From Marsupella aquatica (Eukaryota > Marchantiophyta), in contig OZ316896.1 of NCBI GenBank assembly GCA_973895155.1, positions 14,632,001-14,696,000 of the forward strand: 64,000 bases of DNA, written 5' to 3'. A program made the translations under genes and the position numbers. Below are positions 11,428 to 22,291 of this stretch, piece after piece. The notes below the pieces were generated by a model that made no database searches, was not told the origin of the DNA, and was given only the letters and a program-made list of their open reading frames with translations. The first letter of the stretch is position 1. Each line of letters starts with the position of its first letter.

Positions 11428-14400
11428 ATCAATCTCTCAATCAGTTTCTCGATTGGGCCACAACTCTATGCTATGTTTATGATTTGATCCGGCTTGTTGC
11501 TTGATTTATTTTGCTGGTTTGGTGGACTAAGGAATAGGTGGTGCATGATCCTGCCTCTGGATTCTTGGAGATTCATGTACTTCAAAATCCTCTAAAGTCG
11601 ATCACTGTTGTAGCTTTCAGTTTCTCCCACAACCTACTTATAGAACGCTTCAATGTGTGGTGTGGAATGTTTGATAGTGCTCTCAATCTTTCAGTCCAAG
11701 ACTCTAAGGCAATTAAACAACCAGCTTTCACAATACTTTGCTTGCCTAGTACCAAATGCAGAGTTGGTTAAGGTTGCCATAATTTTGGCAATCGTTTTAA
11801 TTGCTGGAAATATTCAGCCATTTATCACTTATCTTATATTTTTACTCAATAAAAAGAAATGGTAACTAAAGTGGTTATGTCAAATAAAATTCCATTATGT
11901 TTTATGGCATGACGCCTAAATTTTACCTAAAACTTGACACAGACACAAAAGAAAAAGTTATTTTAATTTGGAAACAAATTTGTTCTTATTTGCAGCACAC
12001 CATGATGACGTGACACACTGTGAAATCTTGAATTTTGCAAGGGACCTCTCATGGGGGTCAGTAAATATGTATGTCATTGCGTTTAAGATGTTGCTAAATA
12101 AAAGATGTCATTAAGTAAAATATACGGTTACTCAAAAAATGTTGTTAAGTAAAATATGTTGTTGCGCAAAAACTGTACTTTACTTAAAAGTTATCGTTTG
12201 GCAAGAGATGTCAATGCGTAATACATGAAGTTGTGCCAAAGATGTAGTTGAGAAAGATCTCATTGCGTTAAAAAAAATTATCAAGGGTAAGCTGTCATGA
12301 CACAAAGAGAGACAACAACCACCACCAAAGTACAACAAAATGAGAATGATTTTTTATTGTTTTTTGAAAAAACTTTAAACCTTAATACCCTCCCTGGCCC
12401 CTGCCCTGCGCCCCCTACCCCCACCCCCTTCTTTTTCACTATTTTTCTTTTCTTGTCTTTGTCTCATTGATTAGATTGTGCACTATTAATTTTTATTGAT
12501 TATGTAATATATTTTGCAACAAACTCCTCTCATGATATAGGACTTCCTATGCATGGATGATATGGTATGGAGCATAGTATGGCATGGATGGTAGAGGGAG
12601 GAGCACTTTGTATGCATGATTAGCATGGATGGTAGAGAGAGGAGCATGGCGTAACATGGAGGGTAAAGGGGAAGACTTTGTACTTTTCTTGCTTGGAGAA
12701 GTGTGTTCATACCAAAAATAATTACTTTCTTCTTATTCCTTTCTCTCTTTCAAGTTCCCTTTCTTTCACTCAAAAAGCCTCACCAAATTTGAATGACTAT
12801 CACTTAAAAAAAGTTGCAAACCTTTATTTTCTGATGGCATAATTGTGCGGTATATATGTATGGTACCATCCTTCATATGACCCTAAGCATTGTGAGCTGT
12901 AAATCGGATAACATGGCATTAATTGGTTGGGTCTAAAAGCTCAGAGGTCTACAACTGGCCTTCAAGAGTTACATGATGTACAAAGAGTTGGATAATGTCT
13001 TAATTAGAAGGCATTGTGAGGTATAATGCCCTGAAAATGACAGCTTTGTCTCAAATTTAAGTGGACATCATGGTACACAACTTACTTAAAAACTAGGGCG
13101 AATTTTTGAAAGTCAACATAGGGATGGATTCCTGAAATTAAGGTCATGGACTTAAGTGCAGAGAAAGACAGTTAAAAGCCAGGATTTTGGACTTTGCCCA
13201 GCTCCCCAAATTTTGCTTTACGTTTGACAAGGTGAACTTCAGTTTTTTGTTTATAGTAACATCCTGTGTACGGCATTAGGGGCATTAACTAGAATTTTGA
13301 GGGGCCGTTATTTCCCATAATGCTCGCATGGTAGGAAAAAAACACATTAAAAAAGTAACATATTTTCATAATGAGCGAATCCAAATCTTGTTTGTGCATG
13401 CCTCCATAAAATGCCCTGAAGTATTACAAGACGAAAAATCAGAAAGGGCACTAAAAGTTACATAATGCTTCTCCTCCAAGCAATGTCTACATTGCATTAT
13501 TTAAGAATACCCTAGAAAACACAAACCAGGAAAGTCTATACTTAAAAACCACATTCTGTTCCAAGCACCTGGCCTCCGTTCCAAGTCCCAAACCCAATTA
13601 GTAACAGTTTTGCAGAAAACAGGGTGTTCACATATCTAACCGTGGCCAATATAACATGAGGTACGAAGAACCATTCCCGCTACCATTGGTTGAAGTTCTT
13701 CACATCTTCATCTGCCCAAAGAGTTTATCGTGCAAGGACGACGAGGGCAGCTTAAACTATACTTAGCATATACCTGGAGAAGTACTGCACATGCCATTAC
13801 AACCTACGACACATGTTGACCTGGAGAAGCGACAGCTTGAATTTCCTATAATCAGGGTCCCAAAAGCAGATACGCCAAAAGATTCAACAGAGCTGCCTAC
13901 TCAGCCTACTCACTAAATCATAGCAGAAATCTATTTGAATAACGAAAATCGGGTACCAGTGTCTTCTAATCTTGCTCACGCTAAGGTTCACTGGAAATGT
14001 ATGCCTAGCAGGTAATGACAGAGGCCATCCTGTAACATTGTTCTTGAATGCCCTTTGCCACAATTCTTCCTCTTCGATGCCTGAAAGCCCTTGTATGTCA
14101 TCATAGAAAGACAAGACAGGAGAAACTTAATGCTAAAAATTCAACCTACGTTCCTGTACTACAGTACCATGAAATAGTATGGGTCCACAGGAAAGCCTAG
14201 CAAATTGGACTTGGAGAGTCATCTCCAGGAACCGAAATTAAATTACTTCAGTCGCACTTATGCAATTCACTACATTAGTCCCAGCCTGTAGGAGCGCAAC
14301 TCGTCAAGGTCAAAGTCATCATATAAAAGCAATATACAAACCACAATGACTCTGATTGCGACAGGCCGTGGATGCATTCTCATTTCAACTCAGCTGATTA

Positions 14401-14500
14401 CTGTCTATACTCAACAACGTCTTTAACAACCTCGCGTAGAACTAACGTCTTATATTAAATAGCTTCGCTTCAACCTGGTCTTTCTTTCCTACCAAGACCT
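11425..14500. other. Unassigned intergenic DNA with a weak GATGT array
   Basis: Between about 12060 and 12290 there is a degenerate run of GATGT and GTTGTTAAGTAAAA-like units, a weak relative of the other GATGT arrays. A minus-strand frame at 13884-14114 contains an exon-like peptide (GIEEEELWQRAF, preceded by a TTTCAG acceptor). I could not link it to other exons and do not call it a gene. The last part may hold the 3' UTR of the PPR gene. Confidence 0.4.
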
Positions 14501-14696
14501 TCTAAAATCTGCAGACAAACAAGTCCTACATGCCGGCCTCTCCTTCAATGCCGATGGGACTAGCAAAGAAATGCACGGAGGGCAGAAAATTGACTGACGA
14601 GAGGGCTTTCACCTGCTTTGGCGATATAGCAATACGAGGTGATTTCCTAAAGAGCTGTGACATGGCTCCTACCAGTAGTAACAAGGAACAACGTTA

Positions 14697-16816
14697 TCAT
14701 CTGGGTCTTCCACCAAATATCTCAGCATCTGTCCAAACGCGATCAGGCTCTACATCAAGAACTTCCTTGGTCTTGAATCCAGCTGCACTCATCCTATCGA
14801 TCGTCCACTTCAAACCCTCCTCGTCACCAGCAGCACGATAAGAGTCTGCTAGTAGTTTATAGGTTTCTTCTGTCGGTGCCACATCCGTGGCAGCTTCCAT
14901 CTCTTTGAAAAACTCCTCCATTTTCTCAAATTCTCTCCCTTTCCCGTACTCGTACAACAGCGTGTGGTAGGTACTGTGTTGATAAGTCCATCCCAGGGAC
15001 TTAATCCTTCGTAAGAGTGCGTCTAGAGCTTCAAAATTACGGTGACTACCGTATGCAGTGATCACAGAGTCTAGAGCTCTGGTTGAAGTAAAGAGTCTCT
15101 TCCCATCGAACATCCTTTCCATGATCTGTTCCATCTCCTGAATACGATCACTTTCAGCATAGGCCTGTATGGCGAGGCCGAAGACGCGGGAGCTGCACCT
15201 CGCGCCTGCAGTATTGCTCGTAATCTTCATGATTCTCTCCATTTTCTCGAACTTCTTATCCAAAGCGTAGACCTCCGTGAGAATCTCGGCCATCATCGTG
15301 GTGATAGGAAATCCTTCTTCCTGCATATGACTGAAAGCCAACTCCATCTTCTCGATCAGATTTGCTTTGGAATATCCAATAATCAAGCCACTGAATGTAA
15401 TCGGATCAGGCCTGCATCCGCTGCTCTTCAGCTGCTCATACATCTCCTCCATCTTGGTAAAATGTTTGCCTCTCATGTAACCCCAGATCATAGAGTTGTA
15501 AGTGACCCTGTCCGGATAAAAGCCAGATGCCTTGCACAGCTCGAAAATCCTTTCCATGTCTGAGACACTCATTTTACTGAACATAGAAATGAGGGTGTTG
15601 TAGGTCACCAACGTTGGTTTACAATCTTCCCCATCCTGCATTTCCTGGAAGATATCCAGAGCTCTAGAAGCCTGGTCATTCTTTGAAAACGCACTAATGA
15701 GAGCATTGCACGTGATGGGGGAGCGTTTCACTCCCTTCTCTTCCATATCTTTAAAAAGACTCGTCGCCACATCAAGTTGGTTCAGCTTTCCAGCGGTAGA
15801 TATCATTTTTGCATACTCTCTAGGGTCTCCCCCATCAAACTTATTTTTCTTCCAGTTGAAAACCTGCGCATTTCAATTATCCCCAACTTCAATAAAAGAT
15901 CCAGCCCAGCTACAATGCGGGCAAGGCTACATTACATTACGCAGGTTGTTGCAGTCAAGAACCTGAACTCGCTAGGGTGCTATATTTCCTGGGTACTACA
16001 TCCACACCGAGGAGCTTGCACGGAGGGCAAAAGTTCTATGAAGTTCGTCACAAATAAATTTAAACGAGTATGACCTAGATTCACGACTGGTTCTCATGCG
16101 ACTGCGCGATTGATTCTCAAAGTGAACAGCATCTGTATCTATCCAAACAAAATCTCGGTTTCAATACAGAGGGTGATGAATGTTTGTTAGATTACCAACA
16201 AACTCGTGCAGAGCTGCTTGAAAACTTAAGAGGCAAAGAGATGGGGAAGAATTGTGGAGCCTACCTCAAGCGCAAGAGAAGGCTTCGGTCCCCTGTGCAA
16301 GGCTTCGAAAAGCGGTAACCAGGGCCAGCGACTTGACACAGTTAAATCTGGAATCTGCTCCTCCAGGATCTTCTCTACTTCATCGTGAGTAGCCGCTGCC
16401 TCCAGGAGCTTTAACATATTAGCCACCACAGAATTGTTCCTTGATCGAAAGTACCTGTCATTTCTGACCCTCGGCTGCGGCGTTTCTGGGAATTGCGCAG
16501 CCGGGTAGAAAGGTCCTCTAGCCGGAGATGCTGATACATTGACCTTAACTTCCTTTGCTGAAGAAGAATCGGCGCCATCTGTTCCAAATAAGAATTTCTC
16601 TAGATCCGAAGTAGGAGCCAGAGTATGATCTCGAAGAGGTGGGGAACCAACAGAAACCTCATTGTCTGACGACTTGCTGCCGATTTCGGTGACATCTGCG
16701 ACAGTGGAAAAACGTCCAGTGTGACTGTGACTACCTCCTCGACAGCTGATGCTTTCCCGCTGCTGCCGACCTAACAATCTGCACCACGACACCAGCTTAC
16801 TAGTTCCCCTCACCAT
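14697..16816 (-). CDS. P-class pentatricopeptide repeat (PPR) protein
   Basis: Two exons on the minus strand (16816-16265 and 15863-14697) are joined by a 401-base GT-AG intron. They give 1719 nt and 572 residues. The N-terminus (MVRGTSKLVSWCRLLGRQQR) is rich in Arg and Ser and poor in acids, which fits an organelle transit peptide. Exon 2 holds about ten PPR motifs in a row, for example TYNTLISMFSK, TYNSMIWGYMRG, TFSGLIIGYSKA, and a late STYHTLLYEYGKGREFEKM. I see no E or DYW editing domain, so it belongs to the P class, whose members bind organelle RNA and act in its processing, stability or translation. I cannot assign a specific orthologue or target. The intron falls just before the repeat region. 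Confidence 0.93.
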
Positions 16817-17528
16817 CCGTGCTAAACTCTATCCCCTGCAGCTGCCGCTTCTGCTTCCAGTCTTCTTCTTACTCTCCCTCGTCTACTGTCAAAACGCAGG
16901 GCAATCCCTCAGACACTACTCAATCGAGCTCAGTCACGTTAAATTCTCCATCCGAATCTTGATCGATCAACACTACCCAAACAACCCTCCCTGATGTCCA
17001 GACGCACTGAGAAATGCTTAAACACACAGATAATCGACAGCTATCGGCCGAGAATGCTCGTAAATGAATACTACCTATAGAAGAGTGGGTCGACGACTGA
17101 TCTTTCCCGGACGAAGAGAGTGGCCGCCGCGACTTCCTACACATTCGCTGTGAAAGAGGGAATCTGCGAGTGAGAGCGATCGAGTGCAGTGAGCAGTGCA
17201 ATGCAATGCGATGAACGTTGCAGCTCAAACCCTCGCTCTCAAAATGATAAACCCTGGTCGTTGCTTCCACGACCATCTACCCAACCCTGTACAGTACATT
17301 CGACAACTTCCTGTACTCTACTGTATTGTTCCGGGGCTGACTCCTCCAAGGCATCTGGGCGATGACCGCGTCTTACACTGTCATGATGTATGTAAGATAC
17401 GGCGCTAACGAGGACCCGGGAAGGCGAGTTTACATCATTGCTATGTAACTATACAGTCCCTTAGTGCACACTCCATATGTAAAACCCTGGCTCATTACAA
17501 GATAGACCGTTTTCCCTCTTTTGTTCCT

Positions 17529-17563
17529 GACCTGGTTGCACTTATAAAAAGTGCAACCAGGTC
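17529..17563. repeat. Perfect 15-bp inverted repeat with a 5-nt loop
   Basis: GACCTGGTTGCACTT (17529-17543) is followed by ATAAA (17544-17548) and the exact reverse complement of the first arm (17549-17563). The centre reads CTTATAAAAAG, so a TATA-box-like sequence sits in the loop. It lies about 710 bases upstream of the PPR start codon. It shares TTGCACTTATAA with the motif cluster at 5.4-5.8 kb. Confidence 0.9.
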
Positions 17564-17639
17564 TCCACTAACCAGCAATTTATAAAAGCAAACTCCTCTA
17601 TACGTTTATCTCATTTCTATATGTCTGATTTGGTGGATG

Positions 17640-17803
17640 GCATTCTGCAAGTTGTTTGTGGTTAACTCGCACAAGTTACTCCTCCACAAGCTACTCTACT
17701 TGTGTGTATAGAACGCAGCATAGCTAACCTAATCAAGTCTTTAATTATGGTTAGCCTAACCACAATTACAATAATTATTCTAGACCTAAAAATAAATGTC
17801 TAA
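17640..17803 (+). mobile_element. Probable 3' fragment of an LTR
   Basis: The stretch carrying TTATGGTTAGCCTAACCAC and CTAGACC followed by an ACA end resembles the 3' third of the LTR at 50760-51111 (GGTTAGCCTAGC, then CTAGACCTTGAGTAAATA). The conserved 5' part with the GTGGTTCAC and CTACGTCCACGG blocks is absent. I infer an eroded LTR fragment. Confidence 0.4.
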
Positions 17804-17979
17804 CAAAAGTAGGGGTCCTGGGTCACTTCTGGCACCCCTCTTTTTGGTTGGTGGCCAAAAACAGAGGACCATAATAGATAGTGTCCGTTGGCAGGTTATT
17901 TTTCATTGAATTTTCAATGCTGACTATGTATGGCGTTGTTAGCACTTGTGTGGCATACACAACAGCTAGGAGGACACTC

Positions 17980-18226
17980 CCTTGCCTCAACTATTTCCTT
18001 GCATCAACCCCACTTCTTTTTAGTGACCACTTCCCCACCTCAACCCCACTTAGTTGCCTTGATGACACAAAAGATGCCTCAACAGCACTTTATTGCATCA
18101 CAACTTCTTTGCTCCACCACACTTTATTGCCTCAACACTTGAGTAGGGCTTTAGTTCTTTTGTCTGTCCTCTGAGTACTGTAGATTTGGCTTTCAAGCAA
18201 TTTGGCTTTCAAGCAATTTGGCTTTC
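17980..18226 (+). repeat. Degenerate CCTCAAC repeats and a 16-bp tandem repeat
   Basis: From about 17980 to 18140, units such as TGCCTCAACAGCACTTTATT recur loosely. They may be a relative of the GATGT arrays read from the other strand. From 18185 the 16-mer TTTGGCTTTCAAGCAA is repeated two and a half times. The sequence following it (CTAGCTTCATCCATTGGTTT) matches the flank of the array at 26.7 kb, so this is probably one end of the same dispersed family. Confidence 0.5.
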
Positions 18227-18295
18227 CTAGCTTCATCCATTGGTTTCCTCCCTCTTATTGTCTTTTTGGCCTTTGATATCCGGCCTTTGCAATGA

Positions 18296-18305
18296 TATAT
18301 AAATA
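18296..18305 (+). promoter_or_regulatory. Candidate TATA box
   Basis: TATATAAATA lies about 390 bases upstream of the first certain exon of the small membrane-protein gene. No other feature supports it, so it is only a candidate promoter element for that gene. Confidence 0.35.
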
Positions 18306-18691
18306 TATTTCTTTGTCACCATCGTTGTCTCTCCTCTATATCTTCTACTCATTTGTATTGAAAGTATGCACTCGTATTGAACTATTGTAGTTTCACAAGC
18401 GCTCTGGGCGTTTCAGTCTCTACTGTTATTGTCACTGGTGCGGTGAGCTCCCATGATTCTCCATCTCGATCTTCTTTGCAGGATGGAATCCATGGTGGCC
18501 ATGGCTTTCGACCGGCTGCCCCGAAGACGACGACGATGAAGAGGAATTTTTAGCCATTACTGACGGGAGTAGCGAAGAGCATCAGCAGCACGCCATGGAG
18601 GACAGAATCGTCATTTCGTGGGAGAATGAAAGTAAGGAGATTAGGGTGCAGGCATCTTCGTCAGATTGAGACGTCCGGTGAGTAGATTCAG

Positions 18692-19688
18692 TTGAAGACG
18701 GAGAATGTGCCCGGCTGGGTTGAGCGTCCGCCATGGGCTAAGAGCGAGCGCCCAGCCTCCCGGAGCGATATCCCATTCCCTGTCTACCTCATTGGCTCCA
18801 CTCTTGTGGCTATTGCGGCGGTACATTCGCTTCTTCATTTTTGCATCTACTTACTACCCGACGCTGCTGATTAGTGGAGTCAACTTTCATGGCTCTGGTT
18901 CCTCTTACTGAGATTTTCTCCTCTCCCTCAACAGTCTGGTGCGAGTGTTGACAGTACCAGTTTTGGCCCTTGACTTCTCATGGGTATTTCCGTGGAATTT
19001 AAATTAATATGAATCAATCAATCTCTCTGAATGCACGTCGACAGCGTTTAATAAAGGAAGGTTGGAGGGTGCTTAGTTACTATAAATTCTTGTCCAAACT
19101 TCTTTCGTACTGTCAAGCTACTTTTGGACGGGTTGCAAAATCTGGTGAAGTAGCACATTCTTTTGAGAAAAAGGATGGCAACTGATGGCGCGTTTCGGTC
19201 ACAGGGTTTAGCAATCATTGTGCAGTGGTTGGAATTCCAAAGGTGGAACTTTTGCCTTCTCTTGCGTTTTAGTTGGAAATGTATGCCCATAAATGTGTGC
19301 TTTGATTTGTGTAGGTGGGTTCAGTATTTAAACACTTCAACAAGAATCCAATTTTCGGAGTTATATACCCTGACAGTCCGTTCTACACCCCGATTCTAGG
19401 TTTCTTCGCCATCACCGGCCTGCCGACGGCGGTATGTTTCCTCTGGTAGCAATTTTGCTTCTCAGTAAGGCATTTTCGGAATGTTGCTATGGCCGTCTTT
19501 CAGTAGATCAAGTTCAACAGCTCTACAGACAAGTGTTTCATGTATAAGACATTTCCTGGCCTTCATAGTGTCCTGAATCTGAAGATATTGCTCACGTGTT
19601 TCTGTAGGGATTCTTGCTTTACAAATGCATACAATTAGCAAACAAGGCATCCGAAGAAGCAGACAAGGAGGATGGCTTTCCTCGGTGA
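18692..19688 (+). CDS. Small two-helix membrane protein, 5' end unresolved
   Basis: Three in-frame exons with clean GT-AG borders (18692-18820, 19315-19431, 19608-19688) encode at least 108 residues. The peptide starts with PGWVERPPWAKSE. It has a first hydrophobic segment (IPFPVYLIGSTLVAIAAVGS), a short loop with NKNPIFGVI and YPDSPFYTP, a second hydrophobic segment (ILGFFAITGLPTAGFLLY), and a charged tail ending EADKEDGFPR. The arrangement is like small conserved thylakoid or plastid membrane proteins of plants, but I cannot name the family. The acceptor at 18686-18691 must be preceded by an exon with the start codon and any transit peptide. An acidic open frame at about 18479-18667 is a tempting candidate, but it ends in a stop, and a canonical donor near 18634 gives the wrong phase. 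Confidence 0.7.
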
Positions 19689-22291
19689 AGAGCAGCTCGC
19701 TAATGTATGAACGCTGTCTTTTGAAGGCAAAATTGTCCGAAGTGGTACGAGGTGATCGCTATCCAAGATATTTAGGAAAGTCGCTACAGGTTCCTAATCT
19801 GCAAAATTGTAGACTAGGATCCAGATTGATGACTATACATGACATTGGAAGTACGGATGGAACTGTCGCTCGGCTCTTTTGAGGTGTACTGTATATTCCT
19901 TTGTAAATTCTCTATTTTTATCACTAGCCAGCGGTTTCTTGCTTCACAGGCGTGGTCTGCTCATTGCAGCTGTATATGGAAATTACGCACAAAAGCGTTA
20001 GTTGACCCTGTTCTGGAGAACTGTCATGTGTGGATCAGGATGGATTCATGAATGCTGAGTGTATAATAAACAGCGAAGTAGTGGTCTGCTCCACAGGGAG
20101 CCAATTCTGAAGATACAGAGTGTTGTCAAGCCTTTGTGCTTAATGAGCATTTCACCGCTCTTTGATGGCCCCTGTAATGTATTGCCACAAAGCTTGGACT
20201 CGAGAGCGATAACGTGTCAATTCGAAGAAGTTTGAAAGTGGTTATTTGATGTCTCAACAGTACTAGTAGAAAGAGCTCTGTTTCTACTTACGTGACGACC
20301 CAACTTGAATGGATGACTAGCGACCTTCATTCTGGACAAAGTAAAACACTCCTTGGATTGTGCCATTGATTGACCGACAACAGTCACATCAGAGTATTGA
20401 GACGTTATCTGATTTGGTTTCTGTTGCCCTAAACGCCAGGAAAACTTGTAGTCAACTACTCTACAGTTTGTAATCAAGGTCTAGCTTCATCACATACTTG
20501 AGGCTGTAATCAAGGTCTAGCTCCATCACATACTTGAGGCTGGAATTTATCTGGTATTTTTTTTTTTGCCAGGAAGAGCTGGTAGCCAACTACGCTACAA
20601 TTTGTGATCAGCGTACAACTTCCATGACCTACTTGAAGCTGGAATTTATCTGGTAATAGCTTTTGTGGAATTTATCTGGACTATGCTTTGTGTATAGGGG
20701 GGACACAAATGGAAGTCTTGGTTACAATTTTATTTATTTGTAGACTAAAGCTCATGAATCGGGACAAGCATTGAAGTCTAAGTTGTTGGTTTTAGACATG
20801 TAGACTATGAAATGGGACAAGCATGACGAGTCTGGGTACACGGTGCCCTTCCTGTAAATGCTGTTCTGCATCTAGGCCAATTAACCAAACCAAAAGAGTC
20901 CACCAGGAGGCAGTTGCAGCATTTTTGGGGTGCAAGCTAGTTTATAATTCCTGTGCAATATGTGGGCTAGAGTGTATTGTTTTGCATCTAGGCCTGGCAA
21001 ACAATTAACCAAGGGAAGAATGTCCACCAGAAGGCGGTTGCAGCATAGTTGGGTCCAAGATAGTTTACCAGTACTGTCCATGACTGGATAAGATCTAGGC
21101 ATTCGATAGAAACAGGGATACCACAATTGCTACATAGTCTGTTACGAAGCACATGGAGAGGTTAGTATGGTCAAAGAGCCTCCCAAGAATAAGAGACGAA
21201 GATTCTACGAGAGGGAAGGTATCCTTATTGCAACTGTCAAAACTCGAAGTGGGAAGTTCGGAAGGTGGCATATAGTAAGGCTATTCGGAGAGTTATCTTC
21301 AAACTGGTTCTCCAGAAGTAGCACTCTCTGTTTTAGCTCTTTCAAATATCGAGGGCTTGGAAGAAACCTTATTTTAGGAAGGGATTCATCTCCATTATTA
21401 GAATTGCAACCACCTGAGAGTTCACTTAAGGCTGCATTTGTATCTGTCTCTTCGCCGCAAGTTCTGAGAAATTACCTCAATGTCGTAGCCCACTCCGCTT
21501 CAAGTTGTCTGTAAAGTAGTATTTGGACAAAGCGACCTACTCATACAAGGCCTCTCGAAACAAGGCTCCTTTCCTATTACAGGGGTCGCACAGATCGGCC
21601 TCAAATGACCTGGTTAAGACGAGTTGGATTTTGAGTGCCCTCGATGAACAATTGGACAAGTGGATGGGACAAATTCGAAGCAGACTATGCGGGAGCTGTG
21701 CCAGTGCGCTCACTATACCTCAAAACATCCATCACAGCTGCACAAGTCTTTCACTGGGACGGATATTGTCAGACCGATAACAACTCAGTCAAGTACAGAG
21801 CAAATTAAGCCGGTGATGAATGTTGTGAGGGAGCCCAACTTACTTCACTCTTTGAAGGTAACCCTGGGATTAACTTTAACCACCGGGGGATTAAGAATGT
21901 ACTTCATAGAATCGTATCTACAATAATGGTTAAGCCTGGGCATAGAATCATCAGAAATTCCCTGCTCTATTATGTAGGCCTGACTGGCGAGGCCTGCAAG
22001 TCTACGAAGACAAGAATAACTTTGACGAGACATCATAAGTGAAGCGCCGATTTTGGTGAGGCTGGTCAATTCATAGATCTACTCTCCTGGGAACATCATC
22101 TTAAACTAATTCCTGGGTCGTCTACGAAATCTTTCAAGTTCAAGCTATCTGTAAAGTGTCAACAACGTGAAGGGACAACAGGAAACGGTCATGGGAAGCA
22201 TTTCAAAAGAAGGTCATGCCAGAAAGCTTCCTGAAACTTCTTAATCCAAAACAGTGAGCTTCTTCATAAAGATAGAACAACAAGAGTAAGC
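19689..22291. other. Unassigned DNA with stepwise local duplications
   Basis: I see no confident gene. The region has visible duplications. A 36-bp unit (GTAATCAAGGTCTAGC, then CACATACTTGAGGCT) repeats at 20470 and 20506, with a diverged third copy at 20604. An approximately 80-bp unit (GCATCTAGGCC, then CCACCAG, GGCGGTTGCAGCAT) occurs at 20867 and 20982. The plus-strand frame at 21167-21514 (115 codons, basic start) matches no family I know. The end of the stretch is probably the 3' flank of SAD1/USP39. Confidence 0.45.

Noticed and set aside
18479-18667. Acidic frame as exon 1 of the small membrane protein
   Set aside because: It ends in TGA, and the available donors give the wrong phase or introns of 60 bases or less. 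It is kept only as a question.
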